In this document: positions 24,801 through 33,599 of the stretch, one piece after another
Position numbering within the stretch: position 1 is the stretch's first letter
How the letters are laid out: each line of letters starts with the position of its first letter
Source of the DNA: Caprella mutica
Lineage: Eukaryota; Arthropoda; Malacostraca; Amphipoda; Caprellidae
Reading direction: 5' to 3'
Assembly: GCA_947561585.1 (NCBI GenBank)
Contig: CANNZV010002573.1
Span: 28,599-92,598 of the forward strand
DNA length: 64,000 nucleotides
Notes under the pieces: model-generated
The model's input: the letters and a program-made list of their open reading frames with translations, nothing else
The model's database searches: none
Told to the model about the DNA's origin: nothing
Program-made: the position numbers and the translations under genes

Positions 24801-25969
24801 GCCAATAAGTACAAGTTTTAAAAGAGTTCAAGCTATTAAATGTTGTATGTCAATGCATCTATAGTAAACTATAAAATTAAAAAAGATTATATATGTTAAA
24901 TTCAGGAGGATTATATATCAAATTTATGTAGAAAGAGGTCTTGTATTCAACAACCTAACTATACAATTAACTATATCAACTGCTGGCAGGTATTTGTTTT
25001 GTGACTTTAGATTCTGATGGAAAAATTTCGCTTGGTGAATATCATTATATTCATATTTCAATGAATATCATGATATTCATATTTCAATTATATCATTATA
25101 TTAATTAAAACTAATTTGAACAAATTATTTTTATTACTTATTCCATTTATTTCAATTGTTATGGAATAACGCAATCATATATTGAGAAGTGGCCGATAGT
25201 ATGGATTTAACTATCAAACATGAATAGTATATAGATTGTTAACTCGTAAAAAGAGAAGGGACTCTTTTTCTTGATATATTTCAATATGTGTACATAGTTG
25301 CTCTACTGTGAATTATCAAATCACTTCAATCTGTTATTAAAGATCATATCCTAACATTTTGCATTGGACCGCCTCAAGATTGGCAGGTTAACTTGTATTA
25401 CAGGCTTCAGTCATTTAACATCAATGGTTTGTTGTCATTCCAGGGAAAACTAACAACATTTTTTTGTTTGACTGTTGTTGTATTTTGACATTTTTCTTAC
25501 ATTTTTTATTGACCGTTATTTGTTTTATTTTGAAATTGTTTTTTATTTACATATGATTCGACGCTTAACATTTTGTATGAATTCATTAACTATTTTTAAG
25601 TTCAAATTTAAAATAAGAAGAGAATGAAATAATGTTTTTTACATTTTTGTTTTAATATCAATTGGTATTTGGGGAAATAAAAGCGAGTGAAAATGAAAAG
25701 ATTAAGAAAAATATCAGACAAGCCGCATTAAACTGAATAAAATCATACCAGTAAAAATGATAAAAGTGAAAATTTGTTGCCAATATTATGTACTCACCCA
25801 CTAAGAGAGCCACAATGTCCCCCATCCTCCCATTGTCCCTCCCCTGGATGTTACCAGCAATGGCCCCCAGGAGGGAGGCTCTACCCATGGGAGACTCCTT
25901 CTCCACCGGTACGGTGCAACTTACGTAGGCACAGATAGTTAGGAGAGACAAAGCCTTTCCGCACCACAT
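732..25969 (-). CDS. Fibrinogen-related secreted coiled-coil protein, 13 exons (3' end outside window)
   Basis: The gene model was built by hand from 13 exons: 25969-25798, 8274-8138, 6795-6731, 6375-6231, 5962-5771, 5547-5496, 5150-5037, 4743-4476, 4253-4043, 1946-1787, 1708-1505, 1413-1225 and 899-732. Every junction is GT-AG, and the phases chain without a stop through 2,077 coding nt (692 codons). Residues 1-20 look like a signal peptide. Residues about 58-255 are heptad-rich and charged (coiled coil). Residues about 293-330 and 506-620 are rich in Thr, Ser and Pro. KKKR at 623-626 fits a furin site. Residues 630-692 match the start of a fibrinogen C-terminal domain (Cys630, YCD with Cys657, GGGW, IQRRG, W.DYKKG). 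The remainder of that domain must lie left of position 1. Secretion and a ligand or matrix role follow from the family. Signal peptide, long coiled coil and C-terminal fibrinogen domain recall insect Scabrous, but another fibrinogen-related protein is possible. Confidence 0.88.
1225..1413 (-). CDS. Exon 12: helix, Thr/Ser linker, KKKR site, first Cys of fibrinogen domain
   Basis: Acceptor tgtgttgttag, donor GCTACAG|GTAGCC, phase 1 in and out (residues about 574-636). A short charged helix is followed by a Thr/Ser/Pro stretch and then [17 protein letters not shown] at residues 623-626 fits the furin pattern. Cys630 stands where fibrinogen-like domains normally begin. Confidence 0.82.
1505..1708 (-). 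CDS. Exon 11: Thr/Ser-rich linker
   Basis: Acceptor tttgcttctag, donor GAACTAG|GTTAGT, phase 1 in and out (residues about 506-573). The first half is very rich in Thr, Ser and Phe; the second half is mixed charged. The 78-bp intron between exons 10 and 11 also reads open, so intron retention would keep the frame (78 = 26 codons). Confidence 0.8.
1787..1946 (-). CDS. Exon 10: coiled coil
   Basis: Acceptor ctcaatgaaag, donor ACTA|GTATGG. It enters in phase 0 and leaves in phase 1 (residues about 453-505). It is a strongly charged helix ([20 protein letters not shown]) directly followed by a Tyr/Asn-rich end. Confidence 0.8.
3210..3960. repeat. GC-rich insert-like block in the exon 9/10 intron
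   Basis: This stretch is much richer in G and C than the AT-rich flanks, with an abrupt change near 3,230. The second half (3,700-3,900) is purine/GT-rich and degenerate-repetitive (tgtgtg, gtggtg runs). Open frames on both strands (3,213-3,608 and 3,666-3,926) are not flanked by convincing splice sites and look like by-products of composition. It may be a fragment of a retroposon or another insertion; I could not assign a family. Confidence 0.35.
4043..4253 (-). CDS. Exon 9: Pro-rich segment and helix
   Basis: Acceptor ctctttttaag, donor ACAGAG|GTACGG. It enters in phase 2 and leaves in phase 0 (residues about 382-452). A polyproline patch (DPPTPPPPV) is followed by an amphipathic helix rich in Leu, Met and Val. 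Confidence 0.83.
4476..4743 (-). CDS. Exon 8: Thr/Pro linker then basic helix
   Basis: Acceptor catttgcag, donor ACAAG|GTAATG. It enters in phase 1 and leaves in phase 2 (about residues 293-381). The first third is Thr/Pro-rich and mucin-like. It is followed by aromatic and basic residues and a basic helix ([20 protein letters not shown]). The region may be O-glycosylated; that is inference. Confidence 0.85.
5037..5150 (-). CDS. Exon 7: acidic segment
   Basis: Acceptor gaaatttacag, donor TTCATTG|GTGAGG, phase 1 in and out. It encodes about residues 255-292: an acidic helix-like stretch with one Cys ([20 protein letters not shown]) and then NPEQEYDTF. Confidence 0.83.
5496..5547 (-). CDS. Exon 6: short basic linker
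   Basis: A 52-nt exon with acceptor tttcaacaattag and donor TTCGAG|GTGAGT, leaving in phase 1. It encodes a His/Arg-rich peptide ([16 protein letters not shown]). It is supported by splice sites and by the phase match with both neighbours. It could be alternatively spliced, but skipping it would break the frame (52 is not a multiple of 3). Confidence 0.72.
5771..5962 (-). CDS. Exon 5: end of helix and Gly/Thr linker
   Basis: Acceptor gtatctactacag, donor GTTAGG|GTAAGC. The exon is 192 nt in phase 0. It starts with the last helix turns ([12 protein letters not shown]), then a Gly/Ala stretch, and then a second short amphipathic segment ([19 protein letters not shown]) followed by a Pro/Gly/Ser tail. 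Confidence 0.85.
6231..6375 (-). CDS. Exon 4: coiled coil
   Basis: Acceptor ctctaatcag, donor GAAGAG|GTGAGTGG. It enters in phase 2 and leaves in phase 0 (about residues 125-173). Repeated Leu, Val and Ile at a/d spacing ([18 protein letters not shown]) indicates a strong coiled coil. Confidence 0.85.
6731..6795 (-). CDS. Exon 3: coiled coil
   Basis: A 65-nt exon with acceptor gattttttcag and donor AACAG|GTAAAA. It enters in phase 0 and leaves in phase 2. It continues the helix with the heptad-like end ERKLDLLN. It is too short to stand out as an open frame and was found by splice sites and phase. Confidence 0.8.
7120..7240. repeat. Dispersed fragment related to the core of the 45.6-kb foldback element
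   Basis: It contains ccgagcccccccgtcagg and then a stretch with gaagtgtgca...acaacaaactacatt that matches the reverse complement of about 45,815-45,890. It is the only second copy of that core seen in the window. Confidence 0.5.
7600..7850. repeat. Degenerate AT-rich tandem repeat (ttcatgttaaaatatta type)
   Basis: About a dozen imperfect copies of a 16-18 bp unit built on atgttaaaatattaaa stand in intron 2 of the fibrinogen gene. Similar but more decayed copies recur at 10,315-10,410 in the same orientation. Confidence 0.6.
8138..8274 (-). CDS. Exon 2: coiled coil
   Basis: The acceptor is ctctttttcag and the donor is CAG|GTGGGAC. The exon enters in phase 1 and leaves in phase 0. It encodes about residues 58-103, a charged stretch with Leu and Val in heptad-like spacing ([20 protein letters not shown]), which suggests a coiled coil for oligomerisation. 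The longer open frame across this exon in another phase is a shadow. Confidence 0.85.
8536..8874. repeat. Minisatellite, 24-bp unit, about 14 copies
   Basis: Tandem copies of acattgctatgttgtgtaat plus atta/attt. Because 24 is a multiple of 3 and the unit lacks stops in several frames, long low-complexity open frames appear on both strands; none is a gene. It lies in intron 1 of the fibrinogen gene, about 260 bp upstream of exon 2. Confidence 0.95.
9500..9670. repeat. Minisatellite, 16-bp unit (ttcatggaaatctaat), about 10 copies
   Basis: Tandem 16-bp units with a few substitutions (gaaagt, ggaatt variants). The unit length equals that of the arrays forming the ends of the foldback-like elements, but no inverted partner array was found nearby. 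Confidence 0.9.
9671..12330. other. AT-rich part of intron 1, no gene seen
   Basis: No coding exon with fitting splice sites was found. There are AT-rich spacers and a duplicated stretch at 11,880-12,120 (two related copies of a segment with gcccctagccc/gtagcccc and aaaatttg.ga). A dispersed repeat at about 11,600-11,850 is the reverse complement of a sequence at 57,650-57,930. Confidence 0.5.
12336..15472. repeat. Large minisatellite, 30/31-bp unit, about 100 copies, with higher-order structure
   Basis: The unit is gtaccaccacctggtagaat followed by aggtagtaaa (30 bp, or 31 with an extra a). Variants (ccccct, gagtaggtact, cccag, tatcaccgcccgg) recur in blocks. A 60-bp dimer alternates at 13,080-13,320 and 13,890-14,070. 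Rare variant units return after about 725-756 bp (ccatcacc at 13,321 and 14,077; tatcaccgccc at about 13,864 and 14,589). The array lacks stops in several minus-strand frames, so apparent frames of up to 535 codons arise; they are artefacts. It lies in intron 1 of the fibrinogen gene. Confidence 0.97.
15676..16064. repeat. Minisatellite, 17-bp unit (aactaacttacaaagct), about 23 copies
   Basis: Almost perfect copies from about 15,745 onward, with variant units at the left edge (ttgtaaag, ctcttaaag). It is the second array in the intron 1 cluster. Confidence 0.95.
16164..17370. mobile_element. Foldback-like element 1: inverted 16-bp arrays around an AT-rich core
   Basis: The left end is a degenerate array of cctaacggacaaaatg-type units (16,164-16,264). 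The right end is the same 16-bp unit inverted (cattttgtccgttagg, about 17,127-17,370, roughly 14 copies). The outermost bases also pair (left gccgtgcgcggacaaaatgcc, right ggcattttgtcctagtaccg). The core of about 860 bp is AT-rich without a convincing gene. Copies of tatgcagttcgyaagaatat flank both sides, so the element sits in, or duplicated, a 27-bp repeat. Drosophila FB elements have comparable ends built of short tandem repeats. Confidence 0.65.
17740..18205. repeat. Minisatellite, 20-bp unit (gtgtccactctgtggtgtct), about 23 copies
   Basis: Homogeneous copies with tatggtg and other variants towards the right. The apparent proteins on both strands (Thr/His/Trp or Cys/Val/Leu repeats) are frame artefacts of the array. 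Confidence 0.95.
18206..18890. other. Homopolymer-rich spacer
   Basis: Contains a run of C at about 18,274-18,288 and runs of G at about 18,346-18,358 and 18,397-18,406. The AT-rich stretch that follows has imperfect inverted pieces (gtctggataac...). No gene seen. Confidence 0.6.
18897..19612. repeat. Minisatellite, 31-bp unit, about 23 copies
   Basis: The unit is caccaatgcagtgagacatc followed by actaccaccaa. Two main variants (ctaccacc and ctacaacc) form blocks, so expansion happened in steps. Confidence 0.95.
19858..21225. repeat. Minisatellite, 23-bp unit (tactgtaactgatagtacat + cac/ctc/atc), about 59 copies
   Basis: Copies are nearly identical except for the 2-3 bases before tactg (cac, ctc, ta) and occasional aacggata or gtacgtc variants. 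It is the second-largest array of intron 1. Confidence 0.96.
21562..22520. repeat. Minisatellite, 25/26-bp unit, about 37 copies
   Basis: The unit is acactatctctttactaaa plus (a)gcaagt. The left third is mostly the 26-bp form and the right two thirds the 25-bp form; decayed units (ttcactaaagtaag) sit at the right edge. This is the last array of the cluster. Confidence 0.96.
22875..23405. mobile_element. Non-autonomous TIR element with TTAA at both ends
   Basis: The left end ttaaaggggcagttcagtca pairs with the right end tgactgaactgcccatttaa. Both ends carry ttaa at the border. The interior has partly inverted pieces around cagatggcgccac (23,035 and 23,262). No open frame. TTAA borders suggest a piggyBac-like relation, but the terminal bases do not settle it. 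It lies in intron 1 of the fibrinogen gene. Confidence 0.6.
23406..25797. other. AT-rich proximal part of intron 1
   Basis: Nothing assignable was seen apart from a G-run at about 24,320 followed by a duplicated gcagttcctgatgatgta. The open frames at 23,292-23,701 on the minus strand are hydrophobic AT-rich artefacts without splice-site or family support. Confidence 0.5.
25798..25969 (-). CDS. Exon 1: start codon, signal peptide
   Basis: The ATG at 25969 follows gttgaggtggcgag. Residues 1-20 have a short polar start, a hydrophobic stretch ([13 protein letters not shown]) and small residues suited to signal peptidase. The exon ends in phase 1 before the donor GTGAGTACAT (25797 downward). The next residues (residues 30-57) are Gly/Arg-rich and then hydrophobic (DIVALLVG). 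No nearer ATG gives a better signal sequence. Confidence 0.85.
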
Positions 25970-27060
25970 CTCGCCACCTCAACTTGACTCACAAATAGAC
26001 AAAGTCACTGTTTACAAGACAACCATCTTGACTGCCAGAATTATTTACACTCTTATTATCTAGCAGCTGCTTCCAGTGGTGATGGCAAAAAATATTTCAA
26101 TACCTAAATTATTGCTTCAGGTGAGTCTAGATGCAATGGGAAGATGAAATAGTATATTGAGTTAGATGTATAGTATTGTGATGTAGCGACACAGTAGTAT
26201 ATTCTGTGAGAGAGGCATCACAACTAGGAGTGACACGAGGCAACCAATCTTCACTGGGGTCAGCAAGGAACTGACTAGTAGTGTAGTCTTGGTGACCCTA
26301 GCATTACTTTAAAGGGTCAACATGGCATTGAGAACTATTATCTTGAACTTCTAGTTTCTTGGTTAAGATATCTACCTACCTTTGGTAGAGATGTCAGAAA
26401 ATAAAGTACCTGTGCAATAATCTATAAAAGTAAAATTGGAAAGTGAATATTAAATTGTTATTTTTCCTTTGCTATATTTTTTAATTATATGGTATGAGCA
26501 TGTTTTTATATATTTTCACATTTTATTTTCTTTAATTATATATTATTAAATTGATGAGTTGTGAGCTGAGTTTACCTTTTTATTTTATTTTTTAATTTAA
26601 TTTATTTTTTCTATTTAAATTATTGAGTTATGAGCTGTGTTTACAATTTTATTTATATGTTATTTAAGTATTGCATTACGAGCTATGTTTACATTTTACA
26701 TGGTGAGTCAATCATTTTTGATTGACTCACTTCACATTATTTGATATGCCTATTGTATTTATTCATGATTTCTTACTAAATTTATTTTTCTCTAATGTTT
26801 AAATGTAACATTCTTCTCTAAAGAAATAATAGTAATTCCAAAAGATAACTTGAGATGACTGGCTATTTGTAAACGAAAGAGAAAAAATAAAGTTTTTTTA
26901 TTTGAATAGCATCATCTTCAACATTTCTTGGTCTCGCAGCAAATTTTTCTATCAGCAAATGTAGCGCGGTATGCATTGCTTTTTGGTGATAATTTGCATG
27001 AAATCTCATTGCACAACCACAATGAATCAATAAAAATAAAGAAAATTCTATTTTATAGAT
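25970..27060. other. Upstream region of the fibrinogen-related gene
   Basis: It should hold the 5' UTR and promoter of the gene read leftwards from 25,969. I cannot place the transcription start. A clear hairpin stands at 26,703-26,732 (gtgagtcaatca...tgattgactcac). The rest is AT-rich. Confidence 0.4.
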
Positions 27061-27061
27061 A

Positions 27062-28394
27062 CAGGTAGGTCCCGCTTTTATTACAAAATCACGACTCAGA
27101 GTTATTACAAATTGTAATAAGTGCAAAACATAACTCGAATTTATTATATCATTGTAACTCCTTAGACATTTCATTCAGTATGAGTTAGATTAAAAGAAAA
27201 TGGTTTTAAGGCCTCAACTTAGCGTATATTGAAATAATGATGAAAGTTCAAAGTAGAAAATGAATTAAAAGTATTAACATTCAACATATCTTAACTCTCA
27301 CTCAGTAAAGATGAGTAATTAGTTCTATACTTTGATTTGTATACCTACAGTTATCATAAACGCCAATTAAAATGAATGTTAAATAATAATCCCAGGTAGC
27401 AAAGTTTATTGGGACAACATTGGCCAGAGAATCGTTGCTACATGGGATTATTATATGTTTTCACACATGTCAGAAAATGTGAAGCCGTTCGTTAACTTGG
27501 AACTTACCCTGCTGCCAAAAACATTTTACAGTGCATAAAACTGCTGTTTGCTCAATTTTCAAGTTTCAAACTAATTACTTAACTATTCTGAGTGAGAGTT
27601 AAGCTATGGTTGGATTTTAATACTTTCAATGTGATTGGTACTTTCAACTTTCATCAAAGAGCTTTCATCATTACCTTCGCAAATTTGCGTAAGGTCACAT
27701 TTTACCCGGCATTTATTTATTTCTCATCTTGTTATTCGAATAACTGAAAAAGTGTTCAACCAAATTGCCTGAAATTGGGTGAGACGATTAGTCAATGTCT
27801 AGTGACATTCCGGTAGAATTTTGGGAGCGACCCGGTCAAATGTCAAGGTCATTTATAACTCAAAAATTATTAAACCATATTGCATGAAACTTGGTGGGAC
27901 GATTGGTCAATATACAGGAACCATTTTATTAGATTTTGGGAGCGATTGGGTTAAAGGTCAAATATCAAGGTCAAGGCCATTTATAACTCAATAACTCAAC
28001 AAGTATTCAACCAAATTGTCTGAAATTTGATGGGAAGATTGGTCAGTGTCCAGAAACCATCTGGTAGAATTTTGGGAGCGATACGGTCAAAAGTCAAGGT
28101 CATTCATAACTCTAAAAGTATTGAACCATATTGCATGAAACTCGGTAGAACGATTGATCATTATTCAGATACCAGTTTATTAGATTTTCGGAAAGAAGGG
28201 GCCAAAGTGGCGGCGAAGGCATGCACTCTACCGAGTGCACGTAATCTAGTTTCAATATACGCTAAGTCGTGGCCTCAAAACCATTTTCTTTTATTCTAAC
28301 TCATACTGAATGAAATGTTTAAGGAGTTACAATGATATAATAACTTCAAGTTATGACTCGCAATTATATCAGCTTTTATTAAAGCGGAGCCTGC
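27062..28394. mobile_element. CAGG-family TIR element, copy 1, carrying a dispersed tandem repeat
   Basis: The left end (caggtaggtcccgctttta, then acaaaatcacgactc) is inverted at the right end (gactcgcaattatatcagc... taaagcggagcctgc). Subterminal arms of about 180 bp pair (27,062-27,240 with 28,243-28,394). The interior at 27,700-28,250 is a dispersed repeat built of about 125-bp units with aaggtcatttataactcaa and ccatattgcatgaaact. The left side follows ta, as in Tc1/mariner-type insertions. No transposase. Confidence 0.6.
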
Positions 28395-29213
28395 ACATAA
28401 AAAGGTTCATATTACATAATGACCACAAACCCGTTCTTAGAATTTAAGGCTGGAGTACGAGTTAGTGTAAATTGCTTTGCACGATAAAAACATAGAAAAT
28501 AAAGACTTCTATAATTTGATTATATCGTTGAGAACATTAAAGGAGGTAAAAAAGTTCAGTGATTTCTTAAGTAGGTCCTTTTACCTATTTCAAGTACCAG
28601 TGAAGATTCGTATGAACTAATTACGTTATGTTAAAGAATAAGGTTTTATTCCTTCTAGATAACGTGGTAGTTTAAAATTAATTTCATGAAGAACAGTCAG
28701 ACATAGCAAGAATAAAAGAGGTAGGCTAATCTGTTAAATTGTTATCCAAAAAGTGATTCTGTTAAGTCTTAATTAGTTAACTCTTGTAAGCAATATTAAG
28801 TGGTTGAGAAAAGTGCTCAAAATCTTCTACCATGGCCTGATCCAATGAGTGGTCTCTCATTCACTCTTTTTATTAGCAAGATGATGGCTTTTCTCTAGGT
28901 GACTATCCTCTTCTGCTTTACTTGTAAAGTAGATGGACCTCAAAACTCTGCTACCCATACTTTTTACTAATATTCTAAAGATTTCACAAGATATCTGGTA
29001 GAATAAAGGACACGGACCTATCCGATATGCTATTCTAGAAGTTATTTTCATCCGGATACCCAGATCTTGGTTCAAGATATCTTCTCCTTTACTCGACAAT
29101 TGATAGTACTTATTTGAATTTGTGTTTTTAATACCAAATACAGGTGATAAGAGTGATTCTTTATCACGGACTTTTTAATTTTCTTGTTTTCTTGGTATCT
29201 GGACACATGAGTA

Positions 29214-30014
29214 CAGGCATCCCTCGCTTTAGTTACCAAATCACGACGACTCAGTTTAGTTACCAAACTGTAACTAAAGCGAATAAAAGTAACAAGAAAT
29301 TTATAATTGTCACTCCTCGAATACATATATCATTTTCTATGAGATATAGATAGAAAATTTCTTTTAGAGTTATTAACTTATCAGAGTACTACGTATATAA
29401 GTATATTAATATTAATATACAGTCTTTCATTGTTTGTGACTGTGATGAAAAAGTTTAAAGTCGTGAATTTATTAAATGTTTTAAAATCCATCCATAGCTT
29501 AACTCTCACTCAGTATAGGTGAGTAATTAAAATATACTTAGATTTCTATAATTATTGTGCTACATTTAACAAACAGCAATTTCATGCTCCTTGAAACGTT
29601 TTTGGTAGTAGGGTACTAAATTCAAAGTTATTGATTGGTTCTATAATTTCGGACACGTCAGAAAAGAAAATATTATAATTATTATTTAACTTTTATTCTA
29701 ATTGGTATCATGGATACCAATTGAAATAAAAGTTAAATAATGATTATTATATAAAGATTTTTACGTGTTCGAAAATATGGAACCGTGCGATAACACGGAA
29801 CTAACCTTAAAATAGGACATGTTGAATTTCTGAACCAATTGCTTCTAATACCTCATCTGGATTGTAATTTTGATGTTTTTTTAGTTACCGTGAAATAATA
29901 ACAGAAAATTGTCTACGTTTTCTATGTCTACAAACGGTTCTTATTTCGAATCATGACTCGAAATAAGGACCATTTTTTACTAAAGTGAGTTGTACTTAAA
30001 GCGAGGCTTGCCTG
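29214..30014. mobile_element. CAGG-family TIR element, copy 2
   Basis: The left end caggcatccctcgctttagt and right end acttaaagcgaggcttgcctg are inverted repeats. Both borders have the dinucleotide ta, the target used by Tc1/mariner and pogo-type elements. The interior contains actctcactcagtat..gtgagtaatta, shared with copies 1 and 3, and an inner inverted pair (29,690-29,740). About 801 bp, no open frame of note. Confidence 0.65.
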
Positions 30015-30329
30015 TAACTACTTTTATAGAACAAATGGAAATATAGTATTTTAACTATTGGGTGTTCAGAATAAATGATAAAGGTATTCGGGTGATAAGT
30101 TATATTTTGCTTTGAACTATTAAATTAATATATAAATCTTAGGTTATTAATTTCAAGCTTCGGATTAATCTAAATATTTCTGAAAAGGTTAATTTCAAGA
30201 AGGTGGGTATGAGTTTTGCGTTTGAACAAAATAAATATATTTATATGTTCTTACAAAGATATTCTGCATTCACAAAAGTTAACTAACTTAGAGAAGCTCT
30301 AACAAAACTACGTAAGTCTGCTACAGAGA

Positions 30330-30540
30330 TAATGCGAAGTATTACCAGGGAAACAATAAACGAGGTCACTTTCAATTTTAGATGCAAAAACTGTGGAGTT
30401 TTCAGTCAAAATTTTGAGATTTGACAACGTTGCATAGGATAAGCTCCGCCTTCTTGTAGTATTGAGAAAAAATACCAACTAATTACTGTTAAGATACCAA
30501 TTAGTGAATTATCTTTGAATATAGAAGGTTCGTGGCATTA
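30330..30540. repeat. Dispersed repeat, inverted copy at 39,040-39,230
   Basis: Contains ggtcactttcaattttagatg and gataagctccgccttcttgt; the same sequence appears on the other strand at 39,040-39,230. It is probably the end of a longer transposon family. No coding content. Confidence 0.6.
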
Positions 30541-31699
30541 AATCCCACTGTTTTAAAATTAGATTTACATTTCTATTAAAATTAATTATAATTATTGATT
30601 TGCGGTCTCCAGTAATAATTAAAGTATTTTCACTATTTTGTTTTGGTCACTTAATATCAAATAAGTATAAGAATGTTAAAATCAAATGAATAATTCTTAA
30701 AAAATTATTTACCTGAACTAGCTATAGCAATAGGAAAGTTTGGGACATTTTGGTTGGTAATATTGAAACCTCTATATGTGGGTGTTCGAATGAAATCACA
30801 CTAATATATTATAATTATTCTCGAAACTTGAAATCATCCTCGTTTATAATTTAAGATAGGACATGCCATGACATTTCTGTATCCTTTTATTAGATACTTA
30901 TTTCTATTTCGATCGAAGAATTTGTAACTTCTCCAATGTCCATGCAAGTAGGTTACATCCACCATCTATTAACTCAGTAATCAAATTAGATTTTTGAACT
31001 GTAATTAATTTAAAATTAAATGTTATAAGCAGCACAGTTTGCCATTAAAAAGTGATTGGTAATCATATTGGGCCTCTATAACGGCCGGATCTTATAAGGT
31101 TCATCTAGAAATAGATACTAACTATTTCAATTTATATTAATTTCAGTAACTAAAAACTTATCAGAAATTGGGGGTATATAACCTCTGCTTGGAATAAAAG
31201 GCTATATCGCTGACGTCAATGGAAAGGAACTCGAAGAAGCAGTCAAAAAAGAAAATGGCCCCTACCACCTGTCTGTACAAATGCTCAGAGATGCAGAAAA
31301 GCTACTCCGTGAATATGCAGTCATTAATCTTACATACCATAAAAAAACTAAAACTTCTTAGTTGATGATCATGACTCTAGCGATATTCTCTAAAACTGCA
31401 ACTAGTGTTAAAAAAATGATAAGCATGGTAAATATAAAAAAAAGATAATCCATATTACAACGGTTCAGAGCCCAAAGACGCCACCTCTTTCCCTAACATT
31501 CACCACAGACAATTCAGGATTGAGCCCCTGAGGAAAAATATTCATTTATCACCATCAAAAATTTAATTTCTAATGAATAATATAGAAACTTTGAAACTGA
31601 AATTGCTTGACTGATTCAAAAGTATTGTAAATCTAAACTAATTCAAACAATATAAAACTAAATAAATATTTACTATTGATATTGTGCATAGCCTCCTTC
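30541..31699. other. AT-rich intergenic stretch, nothing recognised
   Basis: No exon, RNA gene or clear repeat was found. The sequence is AT-rich with scattered short inverted pieces. Confidence 0.4.
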
Positions 31700-32008
31700 T
31701 GCCTTAAGCATAGGTCACACCGCCCGAACTTTGTTGGGGCGTTCCTTGAGCGGTGAAAAAAAAATCATCACCGCTCGTTAGTAGTTACCTGTTCCCTCAC
31801 CGCTCCGAAGGGTTTGAGTTTTTCAAAATGTTGCAAGTGTTGAGGAGCGGTAGTCTTCCTTTCTACAAAGTTCACAACCTCTTTTACACCGCCAAGCCAA
31901 AGTTTGGCAACGCAAGTTCGTGGACGCTTTATTCCACTAGGCCAGTGCAGAAGTCCTGAACGGTGCTTTGCCAGCCTAGCCCGGGAGGTGATTAAAGGTG
32001 TGATTCCA

Positions 32009-32280
32009 ATGCGGCGGCTGATGCGGCAAGAGCCATGCGTTTCAAGCCGCTCGGCTCTCATTTTGGACTGCTATCCGATATATCCCATGTACCCCTTTCC
32101 AATGGAGCTTCTACAGCCGAACGGCCGAAGTGGCTCTAGGCAAGAGGCTCAAGCAACTAAGGCTAGAGTCGACCCAGGAGCAGTCCATCCGCTGCGGCTA
32201 GTTGTAATTTTTACAGCTCCTTTTAATATTTTGAGGGTAAATAAGTGAAGCATGATAGCAGACAAAGTTTGCTGTTAATT
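32009..32280. repeat. Direct repeat A (first copy)
   Basis: Shares with 33,600-33,890 the block ttttggactgctatccgata...aatggagcttctacagccg and the right part tttttaatattttgaggg. The two copies differ by many substitutions and indels, so they are old. The open frames across both copies (31,904-32,248; 33,547-33,837) reflect GC-rich repeat sequence. Confidence 0.75.
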
Positions 32281-32398
32281 CAGGTATCTTTGGTACTGTT
32301 TCCATTCAATATTAATAAATAAATAAATATTTATAAATAATTAATATTAATAAATTGATTAACATTAATAAATGAATTAATATTAATAAATAAATAAT

Positions 32399-33125
32399 TT
32401 TTTTTTTTTTATTCAAATCCAGAAAAGTTACAAACTTGTGGGACATTAAAATATATACATCAATCTAAATTAAAACATGATAAAAATACTAAACTAACTA
32501 GAAATAAAAAGAACGATGCAGTGGGTTAGCTTAAAATTAATCAATATATTTATTCATACAGTATTCTTTAAAAACGGTTTTAAATTTAAAATCTGACATG
32601 GGACATTTTAAATTATCGGGTGTATTATTAAAAAGATGAATAGCCCTATAAACAATAAAATTTCTTTCTGCTTCAGTTCTAAAATTAGGTACATTAAAAT
32701 GGGTAGATCTGGTTTGGTATGAGTGAGTAGGAATATATTCTCTAAAATAGGTATTGAAAATGTCAGTATTAAAAAATAAGGCATTGCGAAAGAATTCCAA
32801 TAAAAAATAATCATAAGCATCGTCAAATTTCAGTAAATTTAAATTCCTATATAAATAGTTATTTGACATGTAAAACCTACCATTAAAATCTCTTTTTACA
32901 TTTAAAATAATTCTCAAAATACTTTTAAAATAGTTTTCAATGGCTGGAGCAGAGAGTTAAAAGATTTTCCATATACTATAATAGATTGGATAAAAAGGGA
33001 GTAGGCTAGGGAATTGTACATTAAAACTAAGGATTTTCTGTTAAAATAAGGGGCTGCTGCATATAAAATACCTTTAACCTGACTAAGTTTATTACATAAA
33101 AATGACATGTGTTCTTTAAATTATT
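32399..33125 (-). pseudogene. 5'-truncated LINE fragment (reverse transcriptase C-terminal part)
   Basis: Read on the minus strand, two overlapping frames (33,108-32,914 and 32,917-32,537) give the C-terminal region of a non-LTR reverse transcriptase: a MSFLCNKLSQVKGIL stretch, LMYNSLAYSLFIQSIIVYGK, then HSYQTRSTHFNVP and FIVYRAIHLFNNTPDNL as in CR1/Jockey-like elements. A frameshift separates the two. The element ends in gaataaaaaaaaaaaaaatt, an A-tail after an AATAAA. It lies between direct repeats A. Confidence 0.75.
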
Positions 33126-33540
33126 AAATGAATTATTATTAATAAATATATTAATTGATTAATTAATTAATGTTATTAAATGAATTAATATTAATATTAA
33201 TAAATTAATTACCAATTATTAATAAATTAATTAATATTAATTCTTTATTAATAAATTAATTACCAATTATTAATAAATTAATTAATATTAATTCTTTATT
33301 AATAAATTATTTAATACTTAATAAATATATTTATACAAAATAAATGAATTTAAATTTATACTAAAGAAATAATTAATACTAATAAATAAATTAATACTAA
33401 TATATAAATTAATACTAATAAATAAATTAATACTAATAAATAAATTAATACTAATAAATAAATTAATACTAATAAATAAATTAATACTAAAAAAATAATT
33501 AATTAATACTAAATAAATTACTTAATTCTAATAAAATAAT
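33120..33540. repeat. AT-rich simple repeat (18-bp unit aataaataaattaatact in part)
   Basis: Irregular ttaataaatta repeats precede about six regular 18-bp units at 33,365-33,500. No coding content. Confidence 0.8.
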
Positions 33541-33599
33541 TAGCAATTGAAAAAAGTACTTCAAAGTGACGGTTGTAGAGCTGCTCCACCTTGTCGAAT

